From DATFQI01 sp035264365 (GTDB lineage Bacteria; Actinomycetota; Thermoleophilia; Solirubrobacterales; Solirubrobacteraceae), in contig DATFQI010000302.1 of NCBI GenBank assembly GCA_035264365.1, forward strand, positions 1 through 12,856: a stretch of 12,856 bases of DNA, in the 5' to 3' direction. The position numbers were made by a program, and so were the translations under genes. The notes under the pieces were generated by a model. It saw only the letters and a list, made by a program, of their open reading frames with translations. It made no database searches and was not told where the DNA came from. This document shows positions 1-6,579 of this stretch, piece by piece. How positions within the stretch are numbered: position 1 is the first letter of the stretch; every line of letters starts with the position of its first letter.

Positions 1-336
1 CAGCTCCGGCCGCGCCACCGCCGCCGAGTTGACCGAGACCTTGTCGGCGCCCGCGTCGAGCACGCCGTGCGCGTCCGCGACCTCGCGCACCCCGCCGCCG
101 ATCGTGAACGGCACGAACACCTCGTCAGCCGCCCGCCGCGCCAGCTCCACCACCGTCCCGCGCTTGTCCGAGGTCGCCGTGATGTCGAGGAACACGAGCT
201 CGTCCGCGCCCTGCGCGTCATAGAACGCCGCCAGCTCCACCGGGTCGCCCGCGTCGCGGATGTCGAGGAAGCGGGTGCCCTTGACGACGCGGCCGGCGTC
301 GACGTCCATGCAGGGGATCACGCGCTTGTAGTGCAC
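1..336 (-). CDS. hisF: HisF, imidazole glycerol phosphate synthase cyclase subunit (3' part missing)
   Basis: HisF is the cyclase subunit of imidazole glycerol phosphate synthase. It uses ammonia made by HisH to turn PRFAR into IGP and AICAR. The first 112 residues of a (beta/alpha)8 barrel are visible; a full protein is about 250. The N-terminus reads VHYKRVIPCMDVDAGRVVKG with the catalytic Asp at residue 11, followed by TIGGGVRE and DKVSVNS, which are typical of the phosphate-binding loops. The GTG start at 336 is chosen because it places KRVIPCMDV at the usual distance from the N-terminus. The gene runs off the left edge, so the second catalytic Asp is not seen. It starts 10 bases after the tetR stop codon with no clear ribosome-binding site, so co-transcription with tetR and coupled translation are likely. 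It is separated from hisA, its usual neighbour. Confidence 0.95.
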   Translation of the reverse strand, partial: MHYKRVIPCMDVDAGRVVKGTRFLDIRDAGDPVELAAFYDAQGADELVFLDITATSDKRGTVVELARRAADEVFVPFTIGGGVREVADAHGVLDAGADKVSVNSAAVARPEL

Positions 337-346
337 CGGAGAGAGG

Positions 347-937
347 CTACGAGCCCGTCAGGTGGCGCTGGAGCGAAGGTGCGGCGCGGCGGACGAGCTC
401 TTCGCGGTCCATCGAGGCCACCGGCTCGACGTGCAGGACGTGGCGGTAGAGCATCAGGCCGATCAGCTGCGAGCCGAACAGGGCGGCGCGCTGGTTCGCG
501 TCGGGGACGTCGAGGCGGGCCGCGATGCGGCCGAGCAGCTCCGCCTGGACGAACTCGCGCAGCTGGTCGCTCGCGGGCGGGTGGCTCATCGCGGAGCGCA
601 CCAGCCCGACGAGCGGGCCGCCGGTGCGCTCGTCGTCCCAGACCTCGAGCACCCGGCGCAGGAAGCGCTCGGCGAAGTCGTCGATCTCACCGTGCTCGAG
701 CACGTCGGCCATCAGGGCGGCCATCGGCCGCGGCATCTCGAGCGCCGCCTCGAACAGGCCGTCCTTGGAGCCGAAGTGGTACGTGACGAGCGCCACGTCC
801 ACCCCTGCGTCGCCGGCGACGTCGCGCATCCGGACGCGGTCGTAGCCCTGCTCGGAGAACCGCTCCCGGGCGGCGGCGAGGATCGCGTCGCGGGTCGTAC
901 TCGGTCCGGGCCTCCGCCCTCGCTTGATTTCAGCCAC
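347..937 (-). CDS. TetR-family transcriptional regulator
   Basis: This 196-residue protein has the TetR layout. Residues 15-65 form the N-terminal three-helix DNA-binding domain, with the recognition region MRDVAGDAGVDVALVTYHFG followed by SKDGLFEAAL, the family hallmark. The rest is a helical ligand-binding and dimerisation domain whose ligand cannot be read from sequence. The GTG start at 937 is preferred; a TATATT box lies 6 bases upstream of it and there is no Shine-Dalgarno sequence, so the message may be leaderless. The gene is divergent from the membrane protein at 1007, with 69 bases between them, the usual arrangement for a TetR repressor and its target. A 20-bp palindrome covers its own start codon and suggests autoregulation. 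hisF follows 10 bases after its stop codon. Confidence 0.93.
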   Translation of the reverse strand: MAEIKRGRRPGPSTTRDAILAAARERFSEQGYDRVRMRDVAGDAGVDVALVTYHFGSKDGLFEAALEMPRPMAALMADVLEHGEIDDFAERFLRRVLEVWDDERTGGPLVGLVRSAMSHPPASDQLREFVQAELLGRIAARLDVPDANQRAALFGSQLIGLMLYRHVLHVEPVASMDREELVRRAAPSLQRHLTGS

Positions 938-946
938 GGTTGAAAT
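927..946. promoter_or_regulatory. Palindromic candidate TetR operator
   Basis: The 20-bp near-palindrome ATTTCAGCCACGGTTGAAAT has eight of ten base pairs symmetric. It covers the tetR GTG start (935-937), touches the tetR -10 box (944-949) and contains the -35 element of the divergent gene (940-945). A repressor bound here would block both promoters. Operator function is inferred from symmetry and position only. In RNA the same sequence could form a hairpin over the tetR start codon. Confidence 0.6.
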
Positions 947-968
947 ATACGTGACGAACCTGTACGTT
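940..968 (+). promoter_or_regulatory. Promoter of the permease-methyltransferase pair
   Basis: TTGAAA (940-945) and TACGTT (963-968) are separated by exactly 17 bases and resemble a standard sigma-70-type -35/-10 pair. Transcription would begin near 975. The -35 element lies in the palindrome at 927-946 and the -10 lies in a GAAC-N6-GTTC inverted repeat, which fits repression by the divergent TetR protein. Confidence 0.55.
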
Positions 969-979
969 CCTCTTTGAAC
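956..979. repeat. Phased GAAC/GTTC half-sites
   Basis: GAAC at 956, GTTC at 966 and GAAC at 976 start exactly 10 bases apart, about one DNA helical turn, and alternate in orientation. They cover the -10 and predicted transcription start of the permease gene. They could be part of a second operator or a co-operative binding site. The spacing is seen in the sequence; the function is inferred. Confidence 0.35.
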
Positions 980-995
980 GGTCGATGAATTCCAT

Positions 996-1000
996 GGAGG
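996..1000 (+). promoter_or_regulatory. Shine-Dalgarno site of the permease gene
   Basis: GGAGG lies 6 bases before the ATG at 1007 and fixes that start. It is the only strong Shine-Dalgarno site before a gene in this window; most other unlinked starts look leaderless. Confidence 0.8.
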
Positions 1001-1006
1001 AGCCCG

Positions 1007-1981
1007 ATGACCCGTCCCGTTCCCATCGTCCTCGCGCTGCTGGTCCTCCAGGCGGCGCTCGTGCTGCTGTTCGTGGTGCCGGCGCGCTCACCCGAGCCGC
1101 ACGGCCTGCCGGTCGGCGTGGTCGGTCCTGCCGCCGCGCTGCGCGGCGGCGGCCTCGACGTCCACGCCTATCCCGACGCGGACGCCGCCCGGATCGCGAT
1201 CCGCGAGCGTGAGGTCTACGGCGCGCTCGTGCCGGCCGAGGGCCGCGTGCTCGTCGCGAGCGCCGCGAGCCCGGTCGTCGCGCAGCAGCTGCGCGAGCTC
1301 GGGGCGCGTGCTGCGAGCGCGCCTGCCGCAGCCGGCGGCTCCGCAGCCGGAACGGCCGCGAACGGCTTGCCGGTGGAGGACGTGGTCCCTGCGGCGTCCG
1401 GTGATCCGCGGGGCGCGGTGCTGAACCTCCTGTTCCTGCCGCTGATGATCGCCTGCTTCCCGCTCGCGGCGGTGCTCGGGCGGATGCAGCTGCCGCGCCG
1501 CAAGATGCTCGGCCTGCCCGCGGGCTTCGCGGTGCTCAGCGGGCTCGCGCTGACCGCGATGCTGCAGGCGATGGACGCGCTGCCCGGCCCGTATCTGGCG
1601 GTCTCGGGCGTCGCCGCGCTCGTCGTCGCCGCCGTCGGCCTGACCGCGGCAGGGCTGTTCCGCGTGTTCGGGCCGGCCGGGCTCGGGATCGCCGCGGTGC
1701 TGTTCGTCGTGCTCGGCAATCCGGGCTCGGGGAACGCGACCGCGCCCGAGCTGCTCCCCGGCTTCTGGCGGGTCGCCGGCCAGTTGCTCCCACCCGGCGC
1801 GGGCGGCCAGGCGCTGCGCGACGTCGCCTACTTCGACGGCCACGCGCTGCTCATGCCGGCGTTGGTGCTCGCCGCCTGGGCACTGGTCGGCGGCGCGCTG
1901 CTGCTGATCGGCCGCCGCGAGCGCCCGGCGCGCGAGGCCAGGGCGGGCGCGCCGGAGCCCCGGATCGCGGTGCCGGCATGA
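1007..1981 (+). CDS. ABC-2/YhgE-Pip-like multi-pass membrane protein
   Basis: This is a 324-residue integral membrane protein. One membrane segment (about residues 7-25) is followed by an outside domain of about 110 residues, with an Ala/Gly-rich linker at 100-120, then five further segments at about 140-158, 170-190, 196-218, 224-238 and 280-302. The layout of one segment, an extracytoplasmic domain and a membrane bundle, plus the NPGSGNATAPELLPGF stretch (238-253) and LPPGAGGQALRDVAYFDG (261-278), resembles ABC-2-type/YhgE-Pip-like export permeases. No ATPase gene lies beside it, so it may work alone, with a distant ATPase, or as an exporter controlled by the TetR regulator. The strong GGAGG site and promoter support the start. 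It overlaps the methyltransferase gene by ATGA. The substrate is unknown. Confidence 0.85.
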   Translation: MTRPVPIVLALLVLQAALVLLFVVPARSPEPHGLPVGVVGPAAALRGGGLDVHAYPDADAARIAIREREVYGALVPAEGRVLVASAASPVVAQQLRELGARAASAPAAAGGSAAGTAANGLPVEDVVPAASGDPRGAVLNLLFLPLMIACFPLAAVLGRMQLPRRKMLGLPAGFAVLSGLALTAMLQAMDALPGPYLAVSGVAALVVAAVGLTAAGLFRVFGPAGLGIAAVLFVVLGNPGSGNATAPELLPGFWRVAGQLLPPGAGGQALRDVAYFDGHALLMPALVLAAWALVGGALLLIGRRERPAREARAGAPEPRIAVPA

Positions 1982-2529
1982 CCCGCGAACCGCCGAACCC
2001 GGAGTTGTTCGGCCTCAGGCCGAACAACTCCCGACTCAACCGCGCGCGGGCCCGGTCAGCGGCCGGGAGCGCGCTGTTCCTCGCCGTCGCGCCCGGGACG
2101 ATGGCGATCCTGATCCCCTACCTGCTCACAGGCTGGGACGCCGGTGACGCGCCCGCGGCCGCCCGCATCGCCGGCGCCGCGCTCGCGCTGGCCGGCGCCG
2201 CGGTCCTGCTCGACGCCTTCGCACGGTTCGCGCTCCAGGGGCTGGGCACGCCGTCACCCACGGCGCCCACCGACCACCTCGTCGTGACCGGCCCGAACCG
2301 CTATGTGCGCAACCCGATGTACCTCGCGGTCACGGCCACGATCCTCGGCCAGTGGCTGCTGCTCGGACGCCCCGTCCTGCTCGCCTACGCGATCACCTTC
2401 GTCGCGATCACGTACGCGTTCGTGCGCGGCTACGAGGAACCCACCCTGCGAGCCCGCTACGGGGCCGAGTACGAGCGCTACCGCGCGAGCGTCCCGGGCT
2501 GGTGGCCGAGGCGCATCGAGAAGACCTGA
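1978..2529 (+). CDS. ICMT/PEMT-like membrane methyltransferase
   Basis: This 183-residue protein belongs to the isoprenylcysteine carboxyl methyltransferase-like (ICMT/PEMT/NnrU-type) membrane family. Hydrophobic segments lie at about 30-52, 62-80, 113-130 and 131-150. The conserved SAM-binding part is at the C-terminus: GPNRYVRNPMYLAVTA (105-120), then YEEPTLRARYGAEYERYR (152-169) and VPGWWPRR. In bacteria these proteins are mostly uncharacterised and may methylate lipids or small hydrophobic compounds. The ATG overlaps the upstream stop codon as ATGA, so the two genes are probably translated together. Residues 9-18 (ELFGLRPNNS) are encoded by a perfect 31-bp palindrome and lie ahead of the conserved start of the family, so they look like an acquired extension. 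The 3' end overlaps the antisense GNAT remnant by 52 bases. Confidence 0.88.
   Translation: MTREPPNPELFGLRPNNSRLNRARARSAAGSALFLAVAPGTMAILIPYLLTGWDAGDAPAAARIAGAALALAGAAVLLDAFARFALQGLGTPSPTAPTDHLVVTGPNRYVRNPMYLAVTATILGQWLLLGRPVLLAYAITFVAITYAFVRGYEEPTLRARYGAEYERYRASVPGWWPRRIEKT
2001..2031. repeat. Perfect 31-bp palindrome inside a coding region
   Basis: Two perfect 15-bp arms, GGAGTTGTTCGGCCT (2001-2015) and its complement (2017-2031), surround a single C. The palindrome lies at codons 8-18 of the methyltransferase gene and is read without a stop. An imperfect relative is found at 12669-12707. Such a hairpin may be a small repetitive palindromic element or may affect translation of the gene. 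Confidence 0.9.
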
Positions 2530-2832
2530 CCGACCCACCCGCCCACGTCGAAGGTCCCGTCGCGCACGAAGCCCTGGGCCTCGTAGAACTCGACCAGGCG
2601 CGGGGCGCCCGCCCAGCAGTCCACCCACAGCAGCAGCATCCCGGCAGACACGGCCAGTCCCACGGCGTGCTCGAGCCCACGAGCGCACCCGCGCGACCAT
2701 CTTCTCGTTGCGCGACATCGGCTCCGAGCCCCACTGACCCGTCTGCCCGCGCGCGACCATCCAGGCCACGGCCTCGTCGAAGAGCGCGATCACCGCCTCG
2801 GCGTCGCCCGGCCCGCCGCGCCGGATCCTCAT
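2478..2832 (-). pseudogene. GNAT N-acetyltransferase remnant (internal deletion and frameshift)
   Basis: From the ATG at 2832 the reading frame gives a GNAT-like N-terminus, MRIRRGGPGDAEAVIALF continuing to about residue 53 (GQTGQWGSEPMSRNEKMVAR). It then becomes meaningless basic sequence. The matching C-terminus is in another frame at about 2663-2505: LLLWVDCWAGAPRLVEFYEA, then QGFVRDGTFDVGGWVGQVFS. The middle of the domain, including the acetyl-CoA-binding Q/RxxGxG/A motif, is gone, so the product cannot be an active acetyltransferase. The ATG overlaps the hisA stop codon as ATGA, so this was once the last gene of the his operon. The C-terminal frame runs on to a stop at 2478 within the convergent methyltransferase gene. 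The two GNAT pieces are clear by eye; the exact deletion joint (roughly 2665-2680) is inferred. Confidence 0.8.
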
Positions 2833-3557
2833 CGCAGGTCGAGCGCAGCCTGACCCTCGGGGATCGTGAAGCGCCCCTCATAGAGCGCCTTGCCCACGAT
2901 CACGCCGGCCAGGTTGACCTGCCGCAGCTCCGCCAGCCCGCGCAGGTCGTCGAGCGAGCCGATCCCGCCCGAGTAGATGAAGCGCCCGCGCACCGCCTCC
3001 GCGACCGCCGCGACCTCGTCGAGATCGGGGCCCTCGAGCAGCCCGTCGCGGTCGACGTTGGTGTACACGAACGAGCGCACGCCGCGGTCGGTGAGCCGCC
3101 GGATCGCGTCCGCCGCCGGCATCTGCGTCGTCTGCGTCCAGCCGGAGGTCGAGATCAGGCCCCCGCGCACGTCGACGGAGACCACGATCCGCGGCCCGAA
3201 CGTGCGCACGATGTCGTCGAGGAAGTCGATGTCGCGGAAGGCCGCGGTGCCGACGACCCCGCGCTCGGCGCCGGCCCGCAGCGCCTCGCGGACCGCGGTC
3301 AGCGTCCGCAGGCCGCCGCCGTACTGCACGGGCACGCCGGTGCCCTGCACGATCCGCCGCAGGTGCTCGATCGACTTCGGCTCGCCGGAGCGCGCGCCGT
3401 CGAGGTCGACCACGTGCAGGAAGCGCGCGCCCGCCTCGACCCAGCTCTGCGCCGCCGCCAGCGGGTCGTCGTGGTAGACGGTCGAGTCCTCGAAGTTCCC
3501 CTGCCGGAGCCGCACCGCGCGGCCCTCCATGATGTCGATCGCCGGGTAGAGGATCAC
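2829..3557 (-). CDS. hisA: HisA, ProFAR isomerase
   Basis: HisA converts ProFAR to PRFAR, the fourth step of histidine synthesis, in the cytoplasm. At 242 residues it is a full-length (beta/alpha)8 barrel. The catalytic Asp8 is in YPAIDIMEG, the second catalytic Asp is near residue 129 in VSVDVRGG, and phosphate-binding loops are visible in QYGGGLRT and YSGGIGSLDDL. The GTG start overlaps the hisH stop codon as GTGA, so translation is coupled. In other actinobacteria a HisA-like protein (PriA) can also serve tryptophan synthesis; the sequence seen here does not decide between the two. The gene ends in an ATGA overlap with the GNAT remnant, not beside hisF as is usual. Confidence 0.96.
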   Translation of the reverse strand: MILYPAIDIMEGRAVRLRQGNFEDSTVYHDDPLAAAQSWVEAGARFLHVVDLDGARSGEPKSIEHLRRIVQGTGVPVQYGGGLRTLTAVREALRAGAERGVVGTAAFRDIDFLDDIVRTFGPRIVVSVDVRGGLISTSGWTQTTQMPAADAIRRLTDRGVRSFVYTNVDRDGLLEGPDLDEVAAVAEAVRGRFIYSGGIGSLDDLRGLAELRQVNLAGVIVGKALYEGRFTIPEGQAALDLR

Positions 3558-4168
3558 GCCGCCACCCGCGCGCAGACGCGCGCGAAGTTCGCCAGCAGGG
3601 CGAGGCCGTCGCGCGAGGACTTCTCGGGATGGAACTGCACGCCGTAGACGTTGCCGCGCTCGACGATCGAGGCGAACGGCTCGCCGTACTCGCCGCGACC
3701 GACGACGTCGTCTTCGTCGGAGGGTCGGCAGGCGAACGAGTGCACGTGGTAGAAGGCCGCGGCGTCCCCGAGCCCCTCGGTCAGCACGGATGTGCGAGCG
3801 AACGTCACGAGGTTCCAGCCGATGTGCGGCAGCTTCGGCGCGCGCAGCGCCGTCACCGAGCCGCCGAGCAGGCCGAGCCCAAGAGCGCCCTCGTGCTCGT
3901 CGGAGCGCTCGAACAGCAGCTGCTGGCCGAGGCAGATCCCCAGCAGCGGCGCACCCGATGCCGCGCGCTCGCGCAGCAGCTCGTCGAGCCCGGCCGCCGC
4001 CACGTTGCGCATCGCCTCGGGGAACGCACCGACCCCGGGCAGGATCACGCCGTCGGCGGCCCGGATCTCGTCGTGCGAGGACGTGATCACGGAGCGCGCG
4101 CCGACGTGCTCGAGCGCCTTCTCGACCGAGCGCCGGTTGCCCATCCCGTAGTCGACGATGGCGATCAC
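3554..4168 (-). CDS. hisH: HisH, glutamine amidotransferase subunit of IGP synthase
   Basis: HisH hydrolyses glutamine and passes ammonia to HisF. The 204-residue protein is a class I glutamine amidotransferase. The nucleophile is Cys79 in GICLGQQLLF and the other triad members are His180 and Glu182 in HPEKS. The N-terminal IAIVDYGMGN and the oxyanion-strand region PGVGAF are typical. The frame stays open far upstream (to 5206), but the GTG at 4168 is chosen because it begins exactly at IAIVDYG and overlaps the hisB stop codon as GTGA. QQ replaces the more common MQ after the active-site LG, a mild variation. Its partner hisF is about 3.2 kb away behind the inserted cassette. Confidence 0.96.
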   Translation of the reverse strand: MIAIVDYGMGNRRSVEKALEHVGARSVITSSHDEIRAADGVILPGVGAFPEAMRNVAAAGLDELLRERAASGAPLLGICLGQQLLFERSDEHEGALGLGLLGGSVTALRAPKLPHIGWNLVTFARTSVLTEGLGDAAAFYHVHSFACRPSDEDDVVGRGEYGEPFASIVERGNVYGVQFHPEKSSRDGLALLANFARVCARVAA

Positions 4169-4767
4169 GACGTCAACGTGCCCTTGGTCGAGGGGACGCC
4201 CGTCTCGCGCGGATCGATCGCCACGGCCGCCCGCAGGGCGCGGGCGAACGCCTTGAAGCACGCCTCGATCATGTGGTGCGCGTTCGTGCCGGCCTGCAGC
4301 TCGACATGCAGCGTCAAACGTGCGGCCGACGCGACGGCGCGGAAGAACTCCTCCGCCGCCTCGTGCTCGAAGCCCGCGATGTCGCCCGCCGGGAGTCGCT
4401 CGAAGCCCTCGCAGGCGCAGTAGGGGCGGCCGGAGACGTCGATCGCGCACGCGGCGCGGGACTCGTCCATCGGGATCACGGCGAAGCCATAGCGGGCGAT
4501 CCCGCGGCGCTCTCCGAGCGCGCGGTCGAGCGCCTGCCCGAGCACGATCCCGGTGTCCTCGACCGTGTGGTGCGAGCCGGTCTGCAGGTCGCCCTGCACG
4601 CTCGCCTCCAGGTCCAGCCCGCCGTGGCGCGCCAGCAGGTCCAGCATGTGGTCGAGGAAGCCGACGCCGGTCGCGCGCGTGCCCGCACCGGAGCCGTCCA
4701 GCGCCAGCTTCAGGGCGACGCTCGTCTCCCCCGTCCGGCGTTCGATCTCCGCGGTCCGCTCGCTCAT
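4165..4767 (-). CDS. hisB: HisB, imidazoleglycerol-phosphate dehydratase
   Basis: This enzyme removes water from IGP to give imidazole acetol phosphate. The 200-residue length matches the single-function dehydratase; there is no N-terminal phosphatase domain as in E. coli HisB. Metal-binding motifs are clear: FLDHML (37-42), GSHHTVEDTG (64-73), and in the second half FEHEAAEEFF and TNAHHMIEACFKA. The ATG start overlaps the hisD stop codon as ATGA and fits the usual N-terminus with EIERRTGET. A separate histidinol-phosphate phosphatase must be encoded elsewhere. Confidence 0.97.
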   Translation of the reverse strand: MSERTAEIERRTGETSVALKLALDGSGAGTRATGVGFLDHMLDLLARHGGLDLEASVQGDLQTGSHHTVEDTGIVLGQALDRALGERRGIARYGFAVIPMDESRAACAIDVSGRPYCACEGFERLPAGDIAGFEHEAAEEFFRAVASAARLTLHVELQAGTNAHHMIEACFKAFARALRAAVAIDPRETGVPSTKGTLTS

Positions 4768-5963
4768 GGGCGGGGATTCTCGCGAATCTCCATCGACTCG
4801 GCGTGCGCCGTGAACCCCTCGGCGCGCGCGATCGGCGCTCCGGCCCGGGCCAGCGCGGCCGCGGCGCCGCCGATCCGGACCTCCGCCATGCGCCGCCGGA
4901 AGTGCCGCGCCGACAGCCCGGAGGCGAAGCGCGCGGCCCCGCCGGTCGGCAGCGTGTGGTTGGAGCCGGCCACGTAGTCGCCGAACGCGGTGCCGCTCGC
5001 AGCGCCCACGAACAGGCAGCCGGCGCGGCGCACGCGCGGAGCGAGCGCCTCCGCGGCCTCGCCCGCGAGCTGCAGGTGCTCGGGCGCGAGCGCCTCGCCG
5101 AAGGCCAGCGCGGCGTCCATCGAGTCGGCCAGGATCTCGGTCGCCGCCCCGCCGAGCGCATCGAGCAGCGCCGCGTCGTCGCTGACCGCCACGACGAGCG
5201 AGTCATCGCCGTGCTCGGCCTGGGCGAGCAGGTCCAGCCGCAGCGGCTCGGGGTCGGCGCCCGCGGAGAGGATCACGGTCAGGTCGCTCGGCCCGGCGAA
5301 GCCGTCGATGCCGACGTCGCCGGACACCTGGCGCTTGGCCTCCTGCACCCACAGGCTTCCCGGCCCGACGATTACGTCGGCGGCGCGGACCGTCTCGGTG
5401 CCGTAGGCGAGCGCGGCGATCGCCTGCGCCCCGCCCATCCGGAAGACCACGTCGACCTCGCACAGCGCACACGCCGCCAGGATCGCCGGATGGTCGCCGC
5501 TGGCCACGACGACCTCGTCGACGCCGGCCGCCCGCGCGGTGACGGCGCCCATCACGACGGTCGACGGGTACGGGTTGCGCCCCGCCGGCACGTAGATCGC
5601 GGCCCGGCGGACGGGCAGCTCGCGCAGCCGCACCGAATGCCCCTGCGGCAGCTCCGCGGCGGCCTCCTCGTCGAGACCGGCCTCGGCGACGAGCCGCACG
5701 TTCTCGACGGCCACCTCCAGCCCCTCGCGCACGGCGGGATCGAGGTCCTCGAGCGCGCCGGCCAGCTCCTCCGGCGCGACGCGCAGGGCGCCTCCCCCGC
5801 CGAAGCGCTCCTCGTACTCGAGCAGCGCCCGGTCGCCGCCGGTGCGCACCGCGGCGACGATCTGCCGGACGGAATCGGCGACCGAGTGACCGCCCCGGAC
5901 GCCCTGGCGCACCTCCGCGGCGACCTGCGCCGCGTTGGCGACGCTGCAGCTACGCCGTGCCAC
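4764..5963 (-). CDS. hisD: HisD, histidinol dehydrogenase
   Basis: HisD carries out the last two oxidations, from histidinol to histidine, with NAD. All expected zinc ligands are present: Gln248 and His251 in LAQAEHGDDS, Asp329 in GDYVAGSNHTLPT and His387 in EGFTAHAESM. The catalytic pair is Glu295-His296 in APEHLQL. At 399 residues it is somewhat shorter than the usual 425-435, with a trimmed N-terminus. The GTG start at 5963 overlaps the hisG end by 14 bases, the only overlap in the run that is not 4 bases, so the exact start is slightly less certain. Confidence 0.96.
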   Translation of the reverse strand: MARRSCSVANAAQVAAEVRQGVRGGHSVADSVRQIVAAVRTGGDRALLEYEERFGGGGALRVAPEELAGALEDLDPAVREGLEVAVENVRLVAEAGLDEEAAAELPQGHSVRLRELPVRRAAIYVPAGRNPYPSTVVMGAVTARAAGVDEVVVASGDHPAILAACALCEVDVVFRMGGAQAIAALAYGTETVRAADVIVGPGSLWVQEAKRQVSGDVGIDGFAGPSDLTVILSAGADPEPLRLDLLAQAEHGDDSLVVAVSDDAALLDALGGAATEILADSMDAALAFGEALAPEHLQLAGEAAEALAPRVRRAGCLFVGAASGTAFGDYVAGSNHTLPTGGAARFASGLSARHFRRRMAEVRIGGAAAALARAGAPIARAEGFTAHAESMEIRENPRP

Positions 5964-6579
5964 GGATCCGGGCGATCAGGTCGTCGATCGCAGCCGCCTT
6001 GAGCTTGTGCGCGACCGGGTTGGCGATCAGCCGCGCGGTCGAGGCGTAGATCTCCTCGCGGATCTCCAGGCCGTTCTCGCGCAGCGTCGTGCCGGTCGCG
6101 GTCAGGTCCACTATCCCGTGCACCATGCCGGTCAGCGGCGCCAGCTCGACCGAGCCCTTGACCTCGACGATCTCCGCCTGGCGGCCCGTGCGCTCGAAGT
6201 AGGCGCCCGCGATCCGCGGGTACTTGGTGGCGACGCGCATCACGCCGAGCCGCCGCAGCGCCTCGGCCGCGCGGTCCTCGCCGGCGACCGTCGCGAACAC
6301 CATCCGGCACGGCCCGAAGCCGAGGTCGAGCAGCTCGTAGACGTCGCGCTCCGGGTGCTCGGCGAGCACGTCCTTGCCGGTGATCCCGAGGTCGGCCGCG
6401 CCTGCCTCGACGTAGGTCGGCACGTCGGACGGCCGCATCGTGACCAGCCCGGCGTCCTCGAAGAGCAGCTTGCGGTCGTTGGCACGCACCTCGGCGGTGT
6501 CGATCCCGAGCCGGTCGAGCAGGTCCAGCGTGTCCCCCAGCAGGGCGCCGCGGGGCACGGCGATCGTGAGGGCGCTCAT
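5950..6579 (-). CDS. hisG: HisG, ATP phosphoribosyltransferase, short form
   Basis: HisG starts the pathway by joining ATP and PRPP. The 209-residue protein has only the two catalytic lobes; the PRPP-binding loop is DLTATGTTLRENGL (158-171), and AVPRGALLGDTLDLL and YVEAGAADLGITGKDVL are typical of the family. It lacks the C-terminal regulatory ACT-like domain of long HisG, so it is the HisG(S) type, which needs HisZ for activity and histidine feedback. hisZ is directly upstream and overlaps by ATGA, which supports a hetero-octameric HisG-HisZ complex. The ATG start is fixed by that overlap. Confidence 0.96.
   Translation of the reverse strand: MSALTIAVPRGALLGDTLDLLDRLGIDTAEVRANDRKLLFEDAGLVTMRPSDVPTYVEAGAADLGITGKDVLAEHPERDVYELLDLGFGPCRMVFATVAGEDRAAEALRRLGVMRVATKYPRIAGAYFERTGRQAEIVEVKGSVELAPLTGMVHGIVDLTATGTTLRENGLEIREEIYASTARLIANPVAHKLKAAAIDDLIARIRGTA

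Noticed and set aside
956..969. GAAC-N6-GTTC as an SOS box
   Set aside because: LexA-type boxes of this kind need four bases between the half-sites; the six-base gap and position next to tetR fit another regulator better.
2254..2832. Intact 192-residue GNAT-like protein
   Set aside because: Only the first 53 or so residues match a GNAT domain; the rest is frameshifted and antisense to the methyltransferase gene, so it is listed as a pseudogene.
2352..3647. 431-codon plus-strand open frame opposite hisA
   Set aside because: It overlaps the end of the methyltransferase gene and all of hisA in antisense and shows no recognisable family.
4169..5206. Upstream extension of the hisH frame
   Set aside because: It is a low-information read of hisB and hisD in another frame; HisH homology begins at the GTG at 4168.
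4320..6002. 560-codon open frame on the plus strand opposite hisB and hisD
   Set aside because: Arg/Pro/Gly-rich shadow of real genes in GC-rich DNA, with no domain and no start signals; hisB and hisD have clear active-site motifs.
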